Below are positions 1 through 11,318 of a stretch of DNA of 64,000 nt, piece by piece. A model generated the notes under the pieces. The model searched no databases. It had not been told where the DNA came from and was given only the letters and a program-made list of their open reading frames with translations. The stretch's first letter is position 1, and every line of letters starts with the position of its first letter. The stretch covers positions 258,085 to 322,084 of the forward strand of contig KQ965766.1 in the NCBI GenBank assembly GCA_001574975.1, written 5' to 3'. Made by a program: the position numbers and the translations under genes. Source of the stretch: Gonapodya prolifera JEL478. Lineage: Eukaryota > Monoblepharomycota > Monoblepharidomycetes > Monoblepharidales > Gonapodyaceae.

Positions 1-39
1 CCACTCTTGGCATGGAGAAACCTCCGAGAAAACACTCAC

Positions 40-264
40 CCCGTCAGTAGTGTAGGCCTCTACAACGAGGTTTTTCGGTAAATCGGAGACCACGATGACA
101 GAAATGGGAAGAATCGCCGCGGTCCTCGAAGAGTTGAAGGAAACGGAAGCAACTGTCTTGGCGACGAGGGACAAGTCCACGCAGCCGACCGTTGCATCAC
201 AAACGGCCGCTGCTCTTGCAGCAAGAGAGAGGACTGGCAGCAATGCCAGGAAGAGCGCTCGCAT
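40..264 (-). CDS. Secreted protein, first exon (partial gene)
   Basis: Reading on the minus strand from an ATG at 264 there is a 75-codon open frame that ends exactly at a GTGAGT donor (34-39), so this is a complete first exon whose gene continues off the left edge. The N-terminus MRALFLALLPVLSLAARAAA is a textbook signal peptide: one Arg, a leucine-rich core and an AxA-type cleavage site. The mature part begins VCDATVGCVDLSLVAKTV and carries no motif I recognise. It is probably secreted or wall-targeted (inference). Only about 75 residues are visible, so the family cannot be named. Confidence 0.6.
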
Positions 265-1122
265 CAGTGCAGCCTTCGGGTCTTTTTGATTATTGTCAGA
301 TCCTCAAAAAGATTCCCGAACAACCCAAAGAAAGGCCTCACCTCAGCAACCCCACATACAAAAACATGCCAAGAAAGCTGTTCAAATATAGTTTTGGATG
401 CCCATTCGTTGTGCTGGTTTTCTTTTGCTTTGAAGGCATTCATTCCACCTTGATACTTTCACCTGGCGAACCATGCCGATACATGGAAATATTTATCTGC
501 GCCACGCATTGACATTGACAGGGAGGAAGACTTACGTGTGAAATTTTTCGACTTTCTTGAGACATTGTTTCTGACAATGTTTGGAATGTGTGGAAATTTA
601 TAGTCAGGAACAGATTCTACTACGCTTTCTAATTGCCTTCTTACTCCAGAATGTCAAGCGCTAATGCAGGCGCGAAGCCGAAAGTTTGCTTTTTTGAAAG
701 TGAAGGTTTCGTTGTGATAATGTTATTCACAGCGGACCACAGTAGCCCATGCCACGATAAAATCAAACGTTTCCAAAAAAAAAAAAAAAAAAAGAGAGAG
801 AGAGAGAGACTTGTCTGTAAACAGCTCCAAGAATATACTTTTCAATACAAGAAATGCCATCCCGCCATCACCTCTGTGTGGTCTGGTAATGTGGTCAGAA
901 CACATAGTTTCGTGCTGATTGGTTCAGATCAACTTTGCCTTCCCCACTCACAGACAGGACCAGAATCAAAATGAAATCACTTTCTCCACTTTTTCCGGTG
1001 TATATTTTACCTAACTGGACCTCGTTTCTCATGGATTCCTCTTCTTGTGGTGCCCTTCCGAGCCGTCACCTTTCCACAAGGTTTGATTGCTGTTTGTGCC
1101 TCAGCTTTCACTTCTGTCGGAC
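265..1122. other. Gene-free stretch
   Basis: No supported coding region. Small open frames here lack codon bias and splice context. The stretch holds the A/GA microsatellite at 775-809 and is otherwise unremarkable AT-leaning sequence. Confidence 0.5.
775..809. repeat. A19 run followed by (GA)8 microsatellite
   Basis: Nineteen consecutive A (775-793) run directly into eight GA units (794-809). Simple repeat in intergenic sequence. The poly(A) could be a retrotransposed tail, but no element body is recognisable beside it. Confidence 0.9.
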
Positions 1123-1380
1123 CTAAACGCAGATCATTTTGCTGCGACTGCCCCCAAGATGCAAGCTCTGTACTTCCTTTGCAAGCTCATCTACCTGTGA
1201 CTCCCATGCACATTTTTGATACGCCAAGTGCCTTTTCAAGAGTCTTATTTCGACCTGAAACTCACTAAGTTTCTTGAATAGCTCGTGAAACCTCCCATCC
1301 TTGTGCAAGTTAATTTGATGGCGAAGTGCCAAATTTTCAGCAGAGAGACGCGCAACCTCGTATTCAAGGACTTTGCGTTG
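1123..1380 (-). CDS. Possible bZIP/coiled-coil C-terminal exon
   Basis: The minus-strand frame reads QRKVLEYEVARLSAEN and onward, with leucines spaced by seven (LEYEVAR-LSAENLA-LRHQINL), followed by a second amphipathic stretch (HELFKKLSEFQVEIRLLKRHL) and a stop at 1123. This is leucine-zipper-like, and QRK could be the end of a basic region. The frame is closed upstream of about 1380, where a TGATAACCAG sequence could be an acceptor. A second open minus-strand frame at about 1572-1740 (SGEIVEAPYLLPSRNTSVWD) may be another exon of the same gene, but I could not join the two with canonical sites. Alternatives are a broken bZIP gene or a chance coiled coil. Confidence 0.35.
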   Translation of the reverse strand, partial: QRKVLEYEVARLSAENLALRHQINLHKDGRFHELFKKLSEFQVEIRLLKRHLAYQKCAWESQVDELAKEVQSLHLGGSRSKMICV

Positions 1381-2223
1381 CTGGTTATCAAGGCAAGTGG
1401 CTTGCCAGCATCACGATGGTAAACAAGGATTTTGAAAGGACCGAGTCACTTCCATCAACAGCATACTGCTCTGGAGCTCCTTCTGAACTCGTTTCAGAAA
1501 CATCCGAAGCAGTTGTAGTCTTTTTCCAACAGCGAGTACAGATTTACTGGTTGGATGCAAGGCCAAGTTTCTTGGCAAATGGATACGAAACGTCCTCGAC
1601 CTTTTTCATCACACTCTCCACTTTGCTCCAATCCCAAACGGATGTATTTCGGGATGGGAGCAGGTACGGGGCCTCGACAATTTCGCCTGAGTCACTTTGA
1701 CCTGATGGTTGTGACAGATGACTGCACCCGCTTCCAAATCACCGTAGTGGCGAAGAGTCCGCTGAAACGAGGCCGTAATAGTATGCATGAGAGTGCCCGA
1801 ATCTTCCGTGACGCTACATCCAATGAAAATGCAGTGGTTCGCTATCGCAACTCCCCTTGCAATCCGTAATCGTGTTTCTGAGGTGTACAGCTCTCGAGAT
1901 GAGCGTATCGAAGGGGGAATCAATGCCAATAAGGTAAACGCGCTTATATTCAAAGAACTGGGTCGCTAGTTTACAATTCGAGGGACTTCTCCACATCGAT
2001 CGTTCGTGGTATCCCGCCCCATACCCATCCGTGGCGTTCCGCAGAATACTCGCTCCAGATACATCGAAGTGGTTAGGAACGGGGGTGGGGGACTTCTTCA
2101 GGGAATGCTTTTCTCGATTTAGAGTGGGTGGCCGAGAAGGCGCCACAAAATCCTTGGCAAAGAAGGGTGGTGCACGGTGCCTCAGGATGGGCCACACAGC
2201 CACCGACCAACTTCGAATTCGAA

Positions 2224-2892
2224 ATGCTCGGGATTCTCGCTCTCACATCCCATTCTCACTCGCCGCCATTAAATCCAGCCCCAGAATTTCGGCACTATCT
2301 TCGCCGCGTCCCGAATCCTCCCAAGGCTGTGCGAGACGCCTACACTGGACTTCATAAGAGGCTGAGGGACCATATGATGAGGGAGCCCGTGTTTGTGGAG
2401 ATGGTGGACAATGCGGAGGAAGAGATTCGGGCGAGGATGGACGAGCTGATGGCCAATCGTGGTCAGTTGAAGGCAATGGCAACGTCTGCCCGAACAGACA
2501 CGGAGATGGCGGGACTGGATGATGATAAATCGCCCGATTCAAGCTCAATCACGGAGGAAGTGGAGTCTTTGGATGAGCACGAGGGAAGAGGAGAAAATGG
2601 AATCGAAGTCGAGACGTCGCTTGATCCCACCAGTCCCAACGACGAGGACGAACCAACCAACGTCCCCACGATCCACGTCGGCGCCTTCTGCGAGCGTGGT
2701 AAACACCGGAGCGTCTCTTTCGTGGAAGTACTTGGGCGACGAACTTGGCCTGCGGGATGGGATGTTCGCGTCGCTCACAGGGATGTTCATGGTGGCCGAG
2801 AAGGACGGGGGAAGGGAGGTGAGATAGGGAAGAAGAGGGATCGAAAGCGAGGGGGCAGGAATCGCTTTGAAGTCGATGAGAGCGACGAGTGA
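2224..2892 (+). CDS. RapZ C-terminal-domain-like protein
   Basis: The frame starting at ATG 2224 encodes about 222 residues. The start LGILALTSHSHSPP and the stretch RVPNPPKAVRDAYTGLHKRL, followed near residue 160 by VGAFCERGKHRSVSFVEVLG and WDVRVAHRDVHGG, match the layout of the RapZ/YvcJ C-terminal domain (the GxxxGxHRSV loop and an xVxHRD strand). The family is known in bacteria as the RNA-binding half of RapZ; stand-alone versions occur in fungi. The usual P-loop ATPase half is absent. Between the two conserved blocks lies a long acidic low-complexity insert (DDDKSPDSSSITEEVESLDE), and the tail is Lys/Arg/Gly-rich, possibly a nuclear or RNA-binding tail. The same frame is open upstream to 2128 without an ATG, so a 5' exon is possible. 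Confidence 0.7.
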   Translation: MLGILALTSHSHSPPLNPAPEFRHYLRRVPNPPKAVRDAYTGLHKRLRDHMMREPVFVEMVDNAEEEIRARMDELMANRGQLKAMATSARTDTEMAGLDDDKSPDSSSITEEVESLDEHEGRGENGIEVETSLDPTSPNDEDEPTNVPTIHVGAFCERGKHRSVSFVEVLGRRTWPAGWDVRVAHRDVHGGREGRGKGGEIGKKRDRKRGGRNRFEVDESDE

Positions 2893-3070
2893 TTATCTCG
2901 TTAGCCGTTGGATCACTGCTGTCGATAGTACGGCCACATTGTCTATTTCTCGTGATAAATTAACTATGTCGATCTTAGATCATTGCCAAATGTAAATATG
3001 ATGGAAGTGTTTGGTGGTGATTACAAAGTATCAGAAGTCATCAAAGGCGAAGTCCGGCCGCTTCGAACCG

Positions 3071-3913
3071 TCAGTTGAAATCCGAGTCGCCCGCCCACAG
3101 ATAATCATCCCCACCATACTTCAACACCTTCCCTCCGAAATCCCTTCTCGGGCCCTCGATATCATCATTCACAGGAAGCAGCGAGCACCACACTGTCAAA
3201 TTTCCCCCGTTCTCAGGATCGGGCGCCACGACAACGCCGTAGATGTCGATGATGGATCGGGCGTTATAGGATGTCCCTAGAGAATGGCATGTCGGTGGGA
3301 AAGAGGAGTTCTGCTGGACCTCGCGCGCACTTTCAGCGTTCAATCACCTGTTAATGAGTTGAACGCCCTGCGAGCGCCGATGTCACGTCAACTCGGTAAG
3401 CTTCGTCTCCGCACATCTCCTATTCAGAAACTCACCACCCGTGCACCGGGCACACTACATTCGCCACCTACTCACGGTCCCACTCAATCAGTACTTCAGA
3501 AAAGCCCCCCTCGTCTACCGCTCCGTCTCCACACCCACCTTCCCCATCATCGGATCCTCAATATCCATAACAATCCCTTGATCCAGCCCATACCCCGCAT
3601 GCGGGCACACCGTATTACACGCAAAGAACTTGCCGTCCTTCTTCTGGAACACCGAGACCTTGGTGCACCGCTTATCGGTCTCTGATGGAACAGTTGTCGA
3701 CGCGGTGCCAATAGAGGTGACCTGGACGTAGTGCGGGAGCGGGATCGTGGCGACGGTGAGGTCGAGGGAGGGGTTGGTGAATTTTCCTGGGGTGGTGCAC
3801 AAGGGGGGAGAGATGGGTGGGTGGGCAGAGGCAGGAGCTGGAAGGGACAAGGTGATGCGCATCGTACCGGAAGAGAAATCGTCGAGCGGCGCGACGCGGA
3901 CGTATCCTTCCAT
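3071..3913 (-). CDS. Rieske [2Fe-2S] domain protein
   Basis: Four exons on the minus strand. Exon 1 (ATG at 3913) begins MEGYVRVAPLDDF and ends ...IEDPMMGK before a GTGGGT donor; it carries the first Rieske cluster box, CPHAGYG. A tiny second exon of about 32 nt (near 3433-3465) encodes VANVVCPVHGW with the second box CPxHGW. A third of about 19 nt encodes AFNSLTG, and the last ends ...DYLWAGDSDFN. Together they give the CxH...CxxH ligand set of a Rieske ferredoxin-like domain, with a long linker between the boxes. It probably binds a 2Fe-2S cluster and transfers electrons; the partner oxygenase or reductase is unknown. A decayed inverted copy lies at 5931-6802, and comparison with it supports the exon boundaries. 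Confidence 0.75.
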
Positions 3914-4046
3914 CGAATCCGAGCGAGGAGCGGGAACGGACTCGGGTGATCAACTTTGGACCACAGCCGCCCGGCCCAATTCCTTCCCCGCTTTCCAAAG
4001 AAAGCGTTATAATCATACGGACAAAAACAGTAGCAAAATAAAGTAT

Positions 4047-5397
4047 TTACACTCCCACAAGCTCCGTCACCACGCCCTCAGGCCTCGCGGGCAGCTTGGG
4101 CCACAAATGCGACCACTCCTCGCAACTGGGCGGGACCGCGTCCGATGGGAGGTCTAGCCGGACGTAGGACGTTCGCAGTAGCGTGTGCTGCGACATGGGG
4201 TGCGTTGTCGCATCAGAGAGTGGAGGGAAAGCGGCGTCGCCACGAATGAGGTCGAAAACGCGGTACCCGTACGAATTCGTCTTCTCGTCCGTGACCTACA
4301 CAGTCCATCCGCGGTCAGTAAAAGTCTTTCCTCCGCGCTCACTAGGCCGCGAGCGGGAGAGTGCTCACCGTACTTGTGCCCCCAACAACCCACACCGTGA
4401 AATCGCCCTTGCGCGTCGTGGCGGCGAACGTGCGGTGCATGTGGCCACAGAAGTAGTGCCGGACGGAGTGTGCGCGCATCTGCGTTCGGAGGGGAGGGAG
4501 GGAGGTGATGCAAGGTGAGGGGAGGTTCGGAGTAAGGAAAGGGCGATTGATCAACGTACTAGGCTCATGAACCGCCGACGCGGGCCGGCCGCGAACGTCC
4601 AGTAACAGTCCTCTTCATCTTCGTCGAATATGTACACTATTGTTCGGTGTGTGGCATGGCGTCATACCGCTGAGCTCACAAAGGTACACGTGCAGGCCAA
4701 CACACCTGGGTAATGCCCCGCAACAACAACTTCATCCCCCCTCTTCCTCGCCTCTCCCAGCACCGTCTCTATCCACGCCCATTGCCCCTCCCCGTGCTTC
4801 CTCTCCACCTCCTCATACTGCTTTGGCTCCTTAATGAGCGTGGTTGCGTCCAAGACCACGAACGTGACACCTGGCACGGTATGGGCGTAGTACGACTCGG
4901 CAAGGTTGTGTGTAGAGAGGTACAGCGCGCGAGAAGCGGGGGAGAAGATGTCGTGGTTTCCGGGAAGACGGAGGACCGTGCCCTTGAATTGGGAGATTCC
5001 GGTCACGACCCCGTCGAGCTCGGCGGGAGGACAGGGCTGGGAGCCGGCAGAGGCCCAGTGCACTAGATCGCCACAGCTGGAATGGGACGCGGAAGTGGGT
5101 GAGGGGCGGGGTGTGATTGTAAGCTGAGCAAAATTGAGCTTCGATGGGACACTCACAGGAGAAGCACGGTTTCGGGGCCAAGAGCGCGCGTGTTGGCATG
5201 CTCGACGGCGATCGCGAGTCGGCGTGTGTCGCCCTCGGCGCCGTCGAGGCCCATGCCAATCTTTATCGAGTCGGAAAGGCGGAACAAGGACGCCGTCAGA
5301 ACATCAGCAGGAGCAGGACGACAAGGGAAGGCAGAGAAGGCCGCACCTGTGGATCACCGAACTGGAAGAATCGGACGGGAGCGGTGGTGGTTGACAT
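4047..5397 (-). CDS. Calcineurin-like metallophosphoesterase, CSTP1/CPPED1 type
   Basis: Six exons can be traced. MSTTTAPVRFFQFGDPQ joins IGMGLDGAEGDTRRLAIAV across an intron in phase 0, giving the first metal motif (DPQ). Exon 3 gives CGDLVHWAS and LRLPGNHDIFSP (GD and GNHD motifs) and ends at VVVAGHYP (GHYP motif). Exon 4 is YIFDEDEEDCYWTFAAG. Exon 5 carries RHYFCGHMHRTF (GHxH motif). The last exon ends KLPARPEGVVTELVGV at a stop at 4047-4049. All metal-binding motifs of the family are present, so the protein is probably active. Family members are cytosolic Ser/Thr phosphatases; the substrate here is unknown. It lies between the two inverted copies of the Rieske gene. Confidence 0.8.
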
Positions 5398-5930
5398 GGG
5401 CGGCGAGTGAGGGAAGGAATCGGGGAAGGTTGTACCTTTTGTCTTTGCTATGGCCACTCTGACAACCGGAAGCGGAAGCTGAGGTCTACGCGCTGAGCTG
5501 GCGGCGAGAGTGCAATGGCGTGACAGAACTGCAGTGTAGTGCCCGGTTGAAATGGTATGAGTCGGTCGCCGAGCAGGCGTCGTTCTGGAAGTTACTCTCA
5601 CCAACCCTTCTGACGTGGAGAAGCGACACATCACCTCACATTGAATTTGTTACAGACGAAAAAGTTAAGTGTCAGTTTTGGTACTTATCACTGACCTTAC
5701 AGAATTGCTCTGCTTATTCACCGTACTAGGACGGAGGATAGACGTGACACGTTTGTACTGAACGATAACCACCGTTACCGGACAGTAGCTTAGCTGGAAC
5801 CTCGTCATTTACGAGACTCGGTCTTCTCACCGCTAATTGTATTCCCAAACATGTCGGAGCGGGGTCATTACACATGCGGCTGTGGTCGGCAACGTTGGCA
5901 CCGCATTCCCCCCACTCCACGCTCAGATCG

Positions 5931-6802
5931 ATGGAAGGATACGTCCGCGTCCCACCGCTCGAGGATTTTTCCTCTGGTACGACGCGCATCGCCTTATTCC
6001 CATCCTTGCCAAGTCCCATCTCTTGCCACCCCCACAAGGAAAACTCACCAACCCCTCGCTCGACGTCACCGTCGCCACAATCCCTCTCCCGCACTACGTC
6101 CAAGTCACCACTTCCGGTGTCGCATCGACGACTGTTCCTTCAGAGACCGAAAGCGGTCCACAAAGGTCTCCGTGTTCCAGAAGAAGGACGGCAAGTTCTT
6201 TGCGTGCTATACGGTGTGCCCGCATGCGGGGTATGGCTAGATCAAGGGCTTGTGATGGATATTGAGGATCCGATGGGGAAGGTGGGTGTGCGCGGCTGCC
6301 GGCTGGTATTGGGTGGTTTTGATGTTGACTGATTAAGGTGGACCGGCGAGGGATTAGGTGGCGAACGTGGTGTGCCCGATGCATGGGTGGTGAGTTTCTG
6401 AGTTCGGGAAAGGAAACAAAGGATACTTACGGTGGTGTGACGTTGCTCGACTCGCAGGATGTTCAACTCTTTGACAGGTGAGTGAACAATGCAGGTGCAG
6501 ATGAACGCCCCGCGAGGTCCGCAACTCACCTTTCCAACCAATGCGCTGTGCTATTCGCCATTCTCCAAGGCACGTGCTACTCCTCCCGCTCCATTCTCGA
6601 CATCTACGGCATCGTCGTAGCCCCCGACCCCAAAAACGGGAGCAAACAGACCGTATGGTGCTCCCTCCTCCCTGTAAATAATGTTATCGAGGGGCCGAGA
6701 CGAGATTTTGGGGGGAAGGTGTTGAAGTATGTTGGGGATGATATGTGGGCGGGGGATTTCACACGATGTGGCTTGTGTGATGGACAAAGCGTAGCAAAAT
6801 AG
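5931..6802 (+). pseudogene. Decayed inverted copy of the Rieske gene
   Basis: The plus strand repeats the gene at 3071-3913 in inverted orientation: MEGYVRVPPLEDFSSGT, TNPSLDVTVATIPLPHYVQV, KVSVFQKKDGKFFACYTVCP, the tiny exons with the second box, and a last exon SILDIYGIVVAPDPKNG. Exon 1 is spread over three reading frames, so at least three small frameshifts have occurred, one of them directly after CPHAGYG. The second cluster box here reads CPMHGW. The exon-intron layout is kept, so this was a DNA-level duplication and not a retrocopy. Its last exon ends with a diverged tail and stop at 6800-6802. It is most likely a non-functional host paralogue. Confidence 0.75.
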
Positions 6803-7418
6803 AATGAAGAATGGTCTATGACTCTACAAAAGCAGCTTATGTGTAACATCTCACACGACCGCATCTTCGCAAAACCCATTGCGTCCCACACATGTCAAGC
6901 TTTGAAGGTACTCCAACAACACCTCTAGCGATATTCTTGGCCGAGGGAAATGGTCAGCCACAAGAAGAGATGTAGGTCGCGGAGTATGCGAATGACATCA
7001 AGGAGCGCCGTGCGGGACGTGACAATCCCGTCGAGCTCCAAATATCAAACAAGTCATTACGAGTGAAACCACAATCAAAAGTGAATGTATCATGACATTG
7101 CAAAAGTAGCTACTTCACAATTCTCCGTGAACTATGCGTTATTTGATGTGTTGAAAAGTTCTAGTCGAATGGTCATTCAACTGATCATATCGTAACAAAC
7201 GTCTTTCTGAACTAATCTATTGTGTAAGTGGGCATTGCACCTCCAATTTTCACCAAAGTCGGTTATTCACATAACTTGAAAGATCCATGGTGCCTTGGCA
7301 CTGCAATTTATCCGTGGAGTGGGTTGGAAAGAGTAATTTGAAAACTTTGCATCACATGGTTTGAAAAGAATTCCACTCACCTGTGCCATCACACTCTTCA
7401 ACCATCCTCAAAGATCTC
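6803..7418. other. Gene-free AT-richer stretch
   Basis: No coding frame, RNA gene or repeat that I can support. Base composition shifts to AT-rich here, marking the left edge of the decayed 7-12 kb stretch. Confidence 0.5.
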
Positions 7419-8939
7419 TTAAGATATTGCACCCTTGACAATCAGTTGTTCGACTCCTTCTGGCATCCCCAAACTACGAGCCAAGGCAAGTGGCGTCCAT
7501 CCTTGATTGCTGCTATAATTCACATCTGCACCTGCATCAACAAGCATCTGAATGATGGGTAAACGCTTGCTGCGCGGTATCTTGACATAGTTGGCGCATG
7601 CAGCGTGCAGTGCATGGGACATGTTCTCAGTGATTGGACTGGGAACATTTTCCAAGAGTAGTTCAACAAGACAAACATGACTGTGCTGCGCAGCAATTTC
7701 CAGTGCTGAGTATGAGCTGCCCTCCACCATTGCGTTTGGACTGGCACCTCATTCAAGCGGAAGGCACACAACTTCCTCTGCGTTGAGCCTCACTGCCTCG
7801 CACAGACTCCAACCATCTGGGGATGCTCCCTTGTCCAAGAGGTACTCAATGTGATGGACCTTTCTCTGATCAATACTTCAAAGTATTGCACTGTCCTTCC
7901 TGTGGACACCCAAACCAATTAAGTAGTCTGCAATGTCCATATGGTCTAGTGCAACCATAAAACAAGTGGGATTGGACAATCTTTCATGAAAGGCTCCTTG
8001 AATTCCATGTTGAATACCTTTGTTGATGCTGACCAGCTTTGTCCCCCAAGTCTGAACAAAAAGCTTCATTCCTCTAGTTTGCCTTTACGACACACAAGAA
8101 GGAACTTGAAGGGCACTTTGTTCTTTTTGGCAAGACCATCCAGTCCACAGGTCTCTGCCAAGTAAGCAACACAATCCACCTCCACACAATAAGAGCATCA
8201 TTTGGCCCTCACTATCCCTCAAATGCCTGTCCACACCCTGCCCCAAAAGGCATTTCACTGTAAGGAGTGTGTCACAGCAAGACACCCAATGAGAATGGCG
8301 CCCATGCAAAGCCTGCATGGAAAGTGTCCTCTCACACTTGTTCAAGCTATCTCTGATGTTCTTATCATCAATGTTGATATCCAAAAGTGTTGTCAGAGCG
8401 TCTTTGCAACAGTTTTAGGCTGCATCTAAGAGGATGGACTTTACGTGACTGAGTTTGGGGTTGTTTGAATTCATGTTATGCTCAACAAGAAGTTTCAGAG
8501 CTGCTCCTTGATTATGCTCAATGGTGTTGTACGCCCAGTAGTGATGCTCAGCTCCACAGTCCAACAGAAGGGAAGCAATGTCAGCAAATCCATTGATTAC
8601 TGCCAAAAATAAAAGTCCTTCTGCTGGTGGACAACTGGGCACAATACTGTCTGCAGTGACACTGTCCAAGTTGAAGTCAATGGGGTTGTAAAGGTCCAGG
8701 TTAAGATCCCCACCTCTGTCCAGCAAGACCATCACAAGGGCAAGGTTTCCAGGGTGACAAACTTCACACAGAGGTGTTGCATTTTGTTCTGGTTCAAGTT
8801 TGGCCAAGGTGTTCAGGGACACTCCCATATTGAGAAGAGCTTGTACCACAACCAAGGTGGTTTCCATTGGTAATTGTCTAGTCTCTTCCAAAAGCGCCTT
8901 CTCCATGCTGCCTAACTTCTTTGTGCTCCTTGCTGCCAT
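7419..8939 (-). pseudogene. Broken ankyrin-repeat gene
   Basis: Minus-strand frames carry several ankyrin-type helices: SALEIAAQHSHVCLVELLLE, PIIQMLVDAGADVNYSSNQG followed by WTPLALARSLGM, MVLLDRGGDLNLDLYNP and AVINGFADIASLLLDCGAEH. The start is MAARSTKKLGSMEKALLEE near 8939. The repeats run through more than one frame with about three breaks, so the gene is not intact. No introns were needed to read the pieces. The composition is AT-richer than the neighbours. Ankyrin genes are common both in this host (see 18341-20826) and in large DNA viruses, so its origin is open; I treat it as a fossil. Confidence 0.55.
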
Positions 8940-9533
8940 GGAATTCCAGTCAGTGAGGAAGGAGGTGGAAGAGGTTTTTGTTGAGAGCCAACAACAGAAG
9001 ACTGACGCAGTAATCTGTCATATCTTTGTGATGCAAAGGATGGTCTTGCAAGGCAGTGCTTGGAGCAGAAACAGTGAGGTTCTTCTGTCATCTTCTCAAT
9101 GTCATTCTGCAAGATCCAAGATATCAGCCAGCCCCAAATTTGGCACACACTCATGACCACCCCAAATGCTACACAACCTAGGTGAGCTGCACAAGCCTGT
9201 AATCTGCAGGAACATGAATATATGATCAGATGTACATAGCAAGATGTAATGTGCATAGAACTCACTTGCAGGAACGTGATGCCAAACTTAGGGCACATCC
9301 TGCAGGTGTGCACATCTAAACCTGCGGCCACAGTAGTGGCACAGCAGCTAATACCCAACACTCATACTACACTATATACTCCACATTAGTGGATGTCAGT
9401 GTGACACCAAAGATGTGTCACTGCTGATTTTTTTTTGCTGGCTGATAGATTTTTGAATCAGCTGCTGCCAGTTGGGAGAGTTCTTGCTGACTGCAAATTC
9501 ATTTGGCTCCATTTGACATTCCTGGCATAACCC
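8940..9533. other. Gene-free AT-rich stretch
   Basis: Only short frames without recognisable domains. It separates two decayed genes that point away from each other. Confidence 0.4.
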
Positions 9534-10663
9534 ATGATGAATCCCACTGCCTTGCTCTCCACTGTTCCCCTTGAGGTTCTGCAAGTCATCTGCTTGTCCC
9601 TCCCTGTGGGCACCATTGTCTGCCCCACCTCCACATCACAAACCAACTGTCAAACTGTCCACATCCCATCAGTCTGGCAGTGCCTAGACTTTTCCAACCT
9701 GGTGCCAAATTTTGCAACAAGCAGTACACAGTGTCCCTGGTGCAAATTGCCAGGTGGATTACACCAACACTTGGATGTTTGACTGCAAAGGGGAGGGGCC
9801 ACACTGCAACAGGGGTCACAGGGGTGATGCACAAAGGGACAACTGTTTCAACATGGATGCTACCGGTGGTGCTGCAGCTCCCCTTGTTGGAGAGGCTCTT
9901 ACTCTGGGTTTGTACAAAAGTGGATTTGACAGGGTATGCAGACCTGGTTTTGGAAGCTGCAAGAAAGGACAGCTGGAATATTGACTCTCCTTTGTGGTGT
10001 CTTGATCTCACAGGGATGCTTGGGACCTGGGCACATTCCCAATCAGTGTCTGCTCTGCGATCCCCTGAGACAATGTTCCTGCAATTGCAGAATATAACCC
10101 CAGCCATTTGTGAGCATTGTGGTGATGAGGTTGCTGCCTGTGCTCAAGGGAGATCACAGGATTGACCAGATGTTTGGAGGATGACACAATATTGGAAATG
10201 CCTTGGAAACTCACACAAGCCGGAGCAATTGAGGCCTCCAGATGCATCTGCTGGCCGTGTTTGAACTGTCTCATTTGCAATAGCTGTGAGACCATGTTTG
10301 ATGCCAGTCATGTGGGTGCTCATCTTCGCGTGCTGCCATGTGCACAGTGTGAGAAGCAAGTCCTCATTTGCACCAACAAGAGCAATTGTGGTTGGGTAAA
10401 GAATTGCTTATGTTGGGAGCCAGAGTGTCCCAATTTTTTTTCTTTTTTGCGCTTCTTGCATGGATGAAAGAAATGGATGCACGACGTGTTTAGACTGCGG
10501 AGCACTCATGTGCCGTCACCATGACTGCTTTTTTGACAGGGCGCAATGTGCTCCGTGTTCAACAAGGCACAATCTAGAATTGGCGAGGAGAATAGAGGAG
10601 GAACGACGTGATATCTTAGTGAATGGGTTAGCAATTGGGTTGCCAAAAAGATCCATAGGTTGA
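9534..10663 (+). pseudogene. F-box/cysteine-rich protein remnant
   Basis: The first frame begins MMNPTALLSTVPLEVLQVIC, an F-box-like start (LPxEVLxxI). Downstream, in shifting frames, are cysteine clusters: CEHCGDEV, CWPCLNCLICNSCETMF, LPCAQCEKQVLICTNKSNCG and CTTCLDCGALMCRHHDCFFD, ending LVNGLAIGLPKRSIG. The order (F-box, middle region, many CxxC pairs) matches the intact gene at 34801-36006, so this is probably a decayed paralogue. Several breaks are visible. An unseen intron cannot explain all of them. It could also be one of the AT-rich elements of this stretch. Confidence 0.45.
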
Positions 10664-11318
10664 TTGTTATTTATTGATGTTATAACCAGTCTGCGGCCCA
10701 CGCCTCTTACACAATGCCTATGATCTTATGTTGAATCAGGATATAGGTGATTGGAGGGGCCGGCATCGTATTTTAAAATTTAATTCGACGTGGCTAGCGC
10801 TGCACTTGATTCCCTTCCCATATCTTCACTTCGGCACGAATGTGTTCCAAGTCCGTGAATCAAGCTGACACGCGATTGCGACCTCGTCTCTTGAAAGGAG
10901 AGCGTTGGAAGATTAACTCATACAGATAGACTGCTTCTGTGAAAGAAACTGACCTGGTGTCGCGATCTTGTCGCTCACTGCACGACGCCTTCCTTTTTGG
11001 CCAAGAACGTCTCCTTCATTCTACTCCTAGCTCCTCCTTGACCCACATCATCTTAATCAGCGACTCTGTCAGTTGCCTCTCATGATCGACTTGACCACAT
11101 ATTCATGAAACAGTCGACAACTCGACATTCAACTGATGAAGAATGTAACAGATAGAACAGACTCGTAATACAAACAAGAAGTAATAGTCTGATACAGAAA
11201 ACAGAAAAGCGTACAAGAACCTATTTTCAACAATTTCTGCACCTCCCACCGCTCTGACGCAAACATCACATCGCATCGCTGTGATCATGGTCGATTTATC
11301 GCTTCTCAACCCAAGGCC
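10664..11318. other. Intergenic stretch
   Basis: No supported gene, repeat or RNA. Short frames only. Confidence 0.4.

Noticed and set aside
775-809. Poly(A) tail of a retrocopy
   Set aside because: No gene-like sequence or target duplication next to it; treated as a simple repeat.
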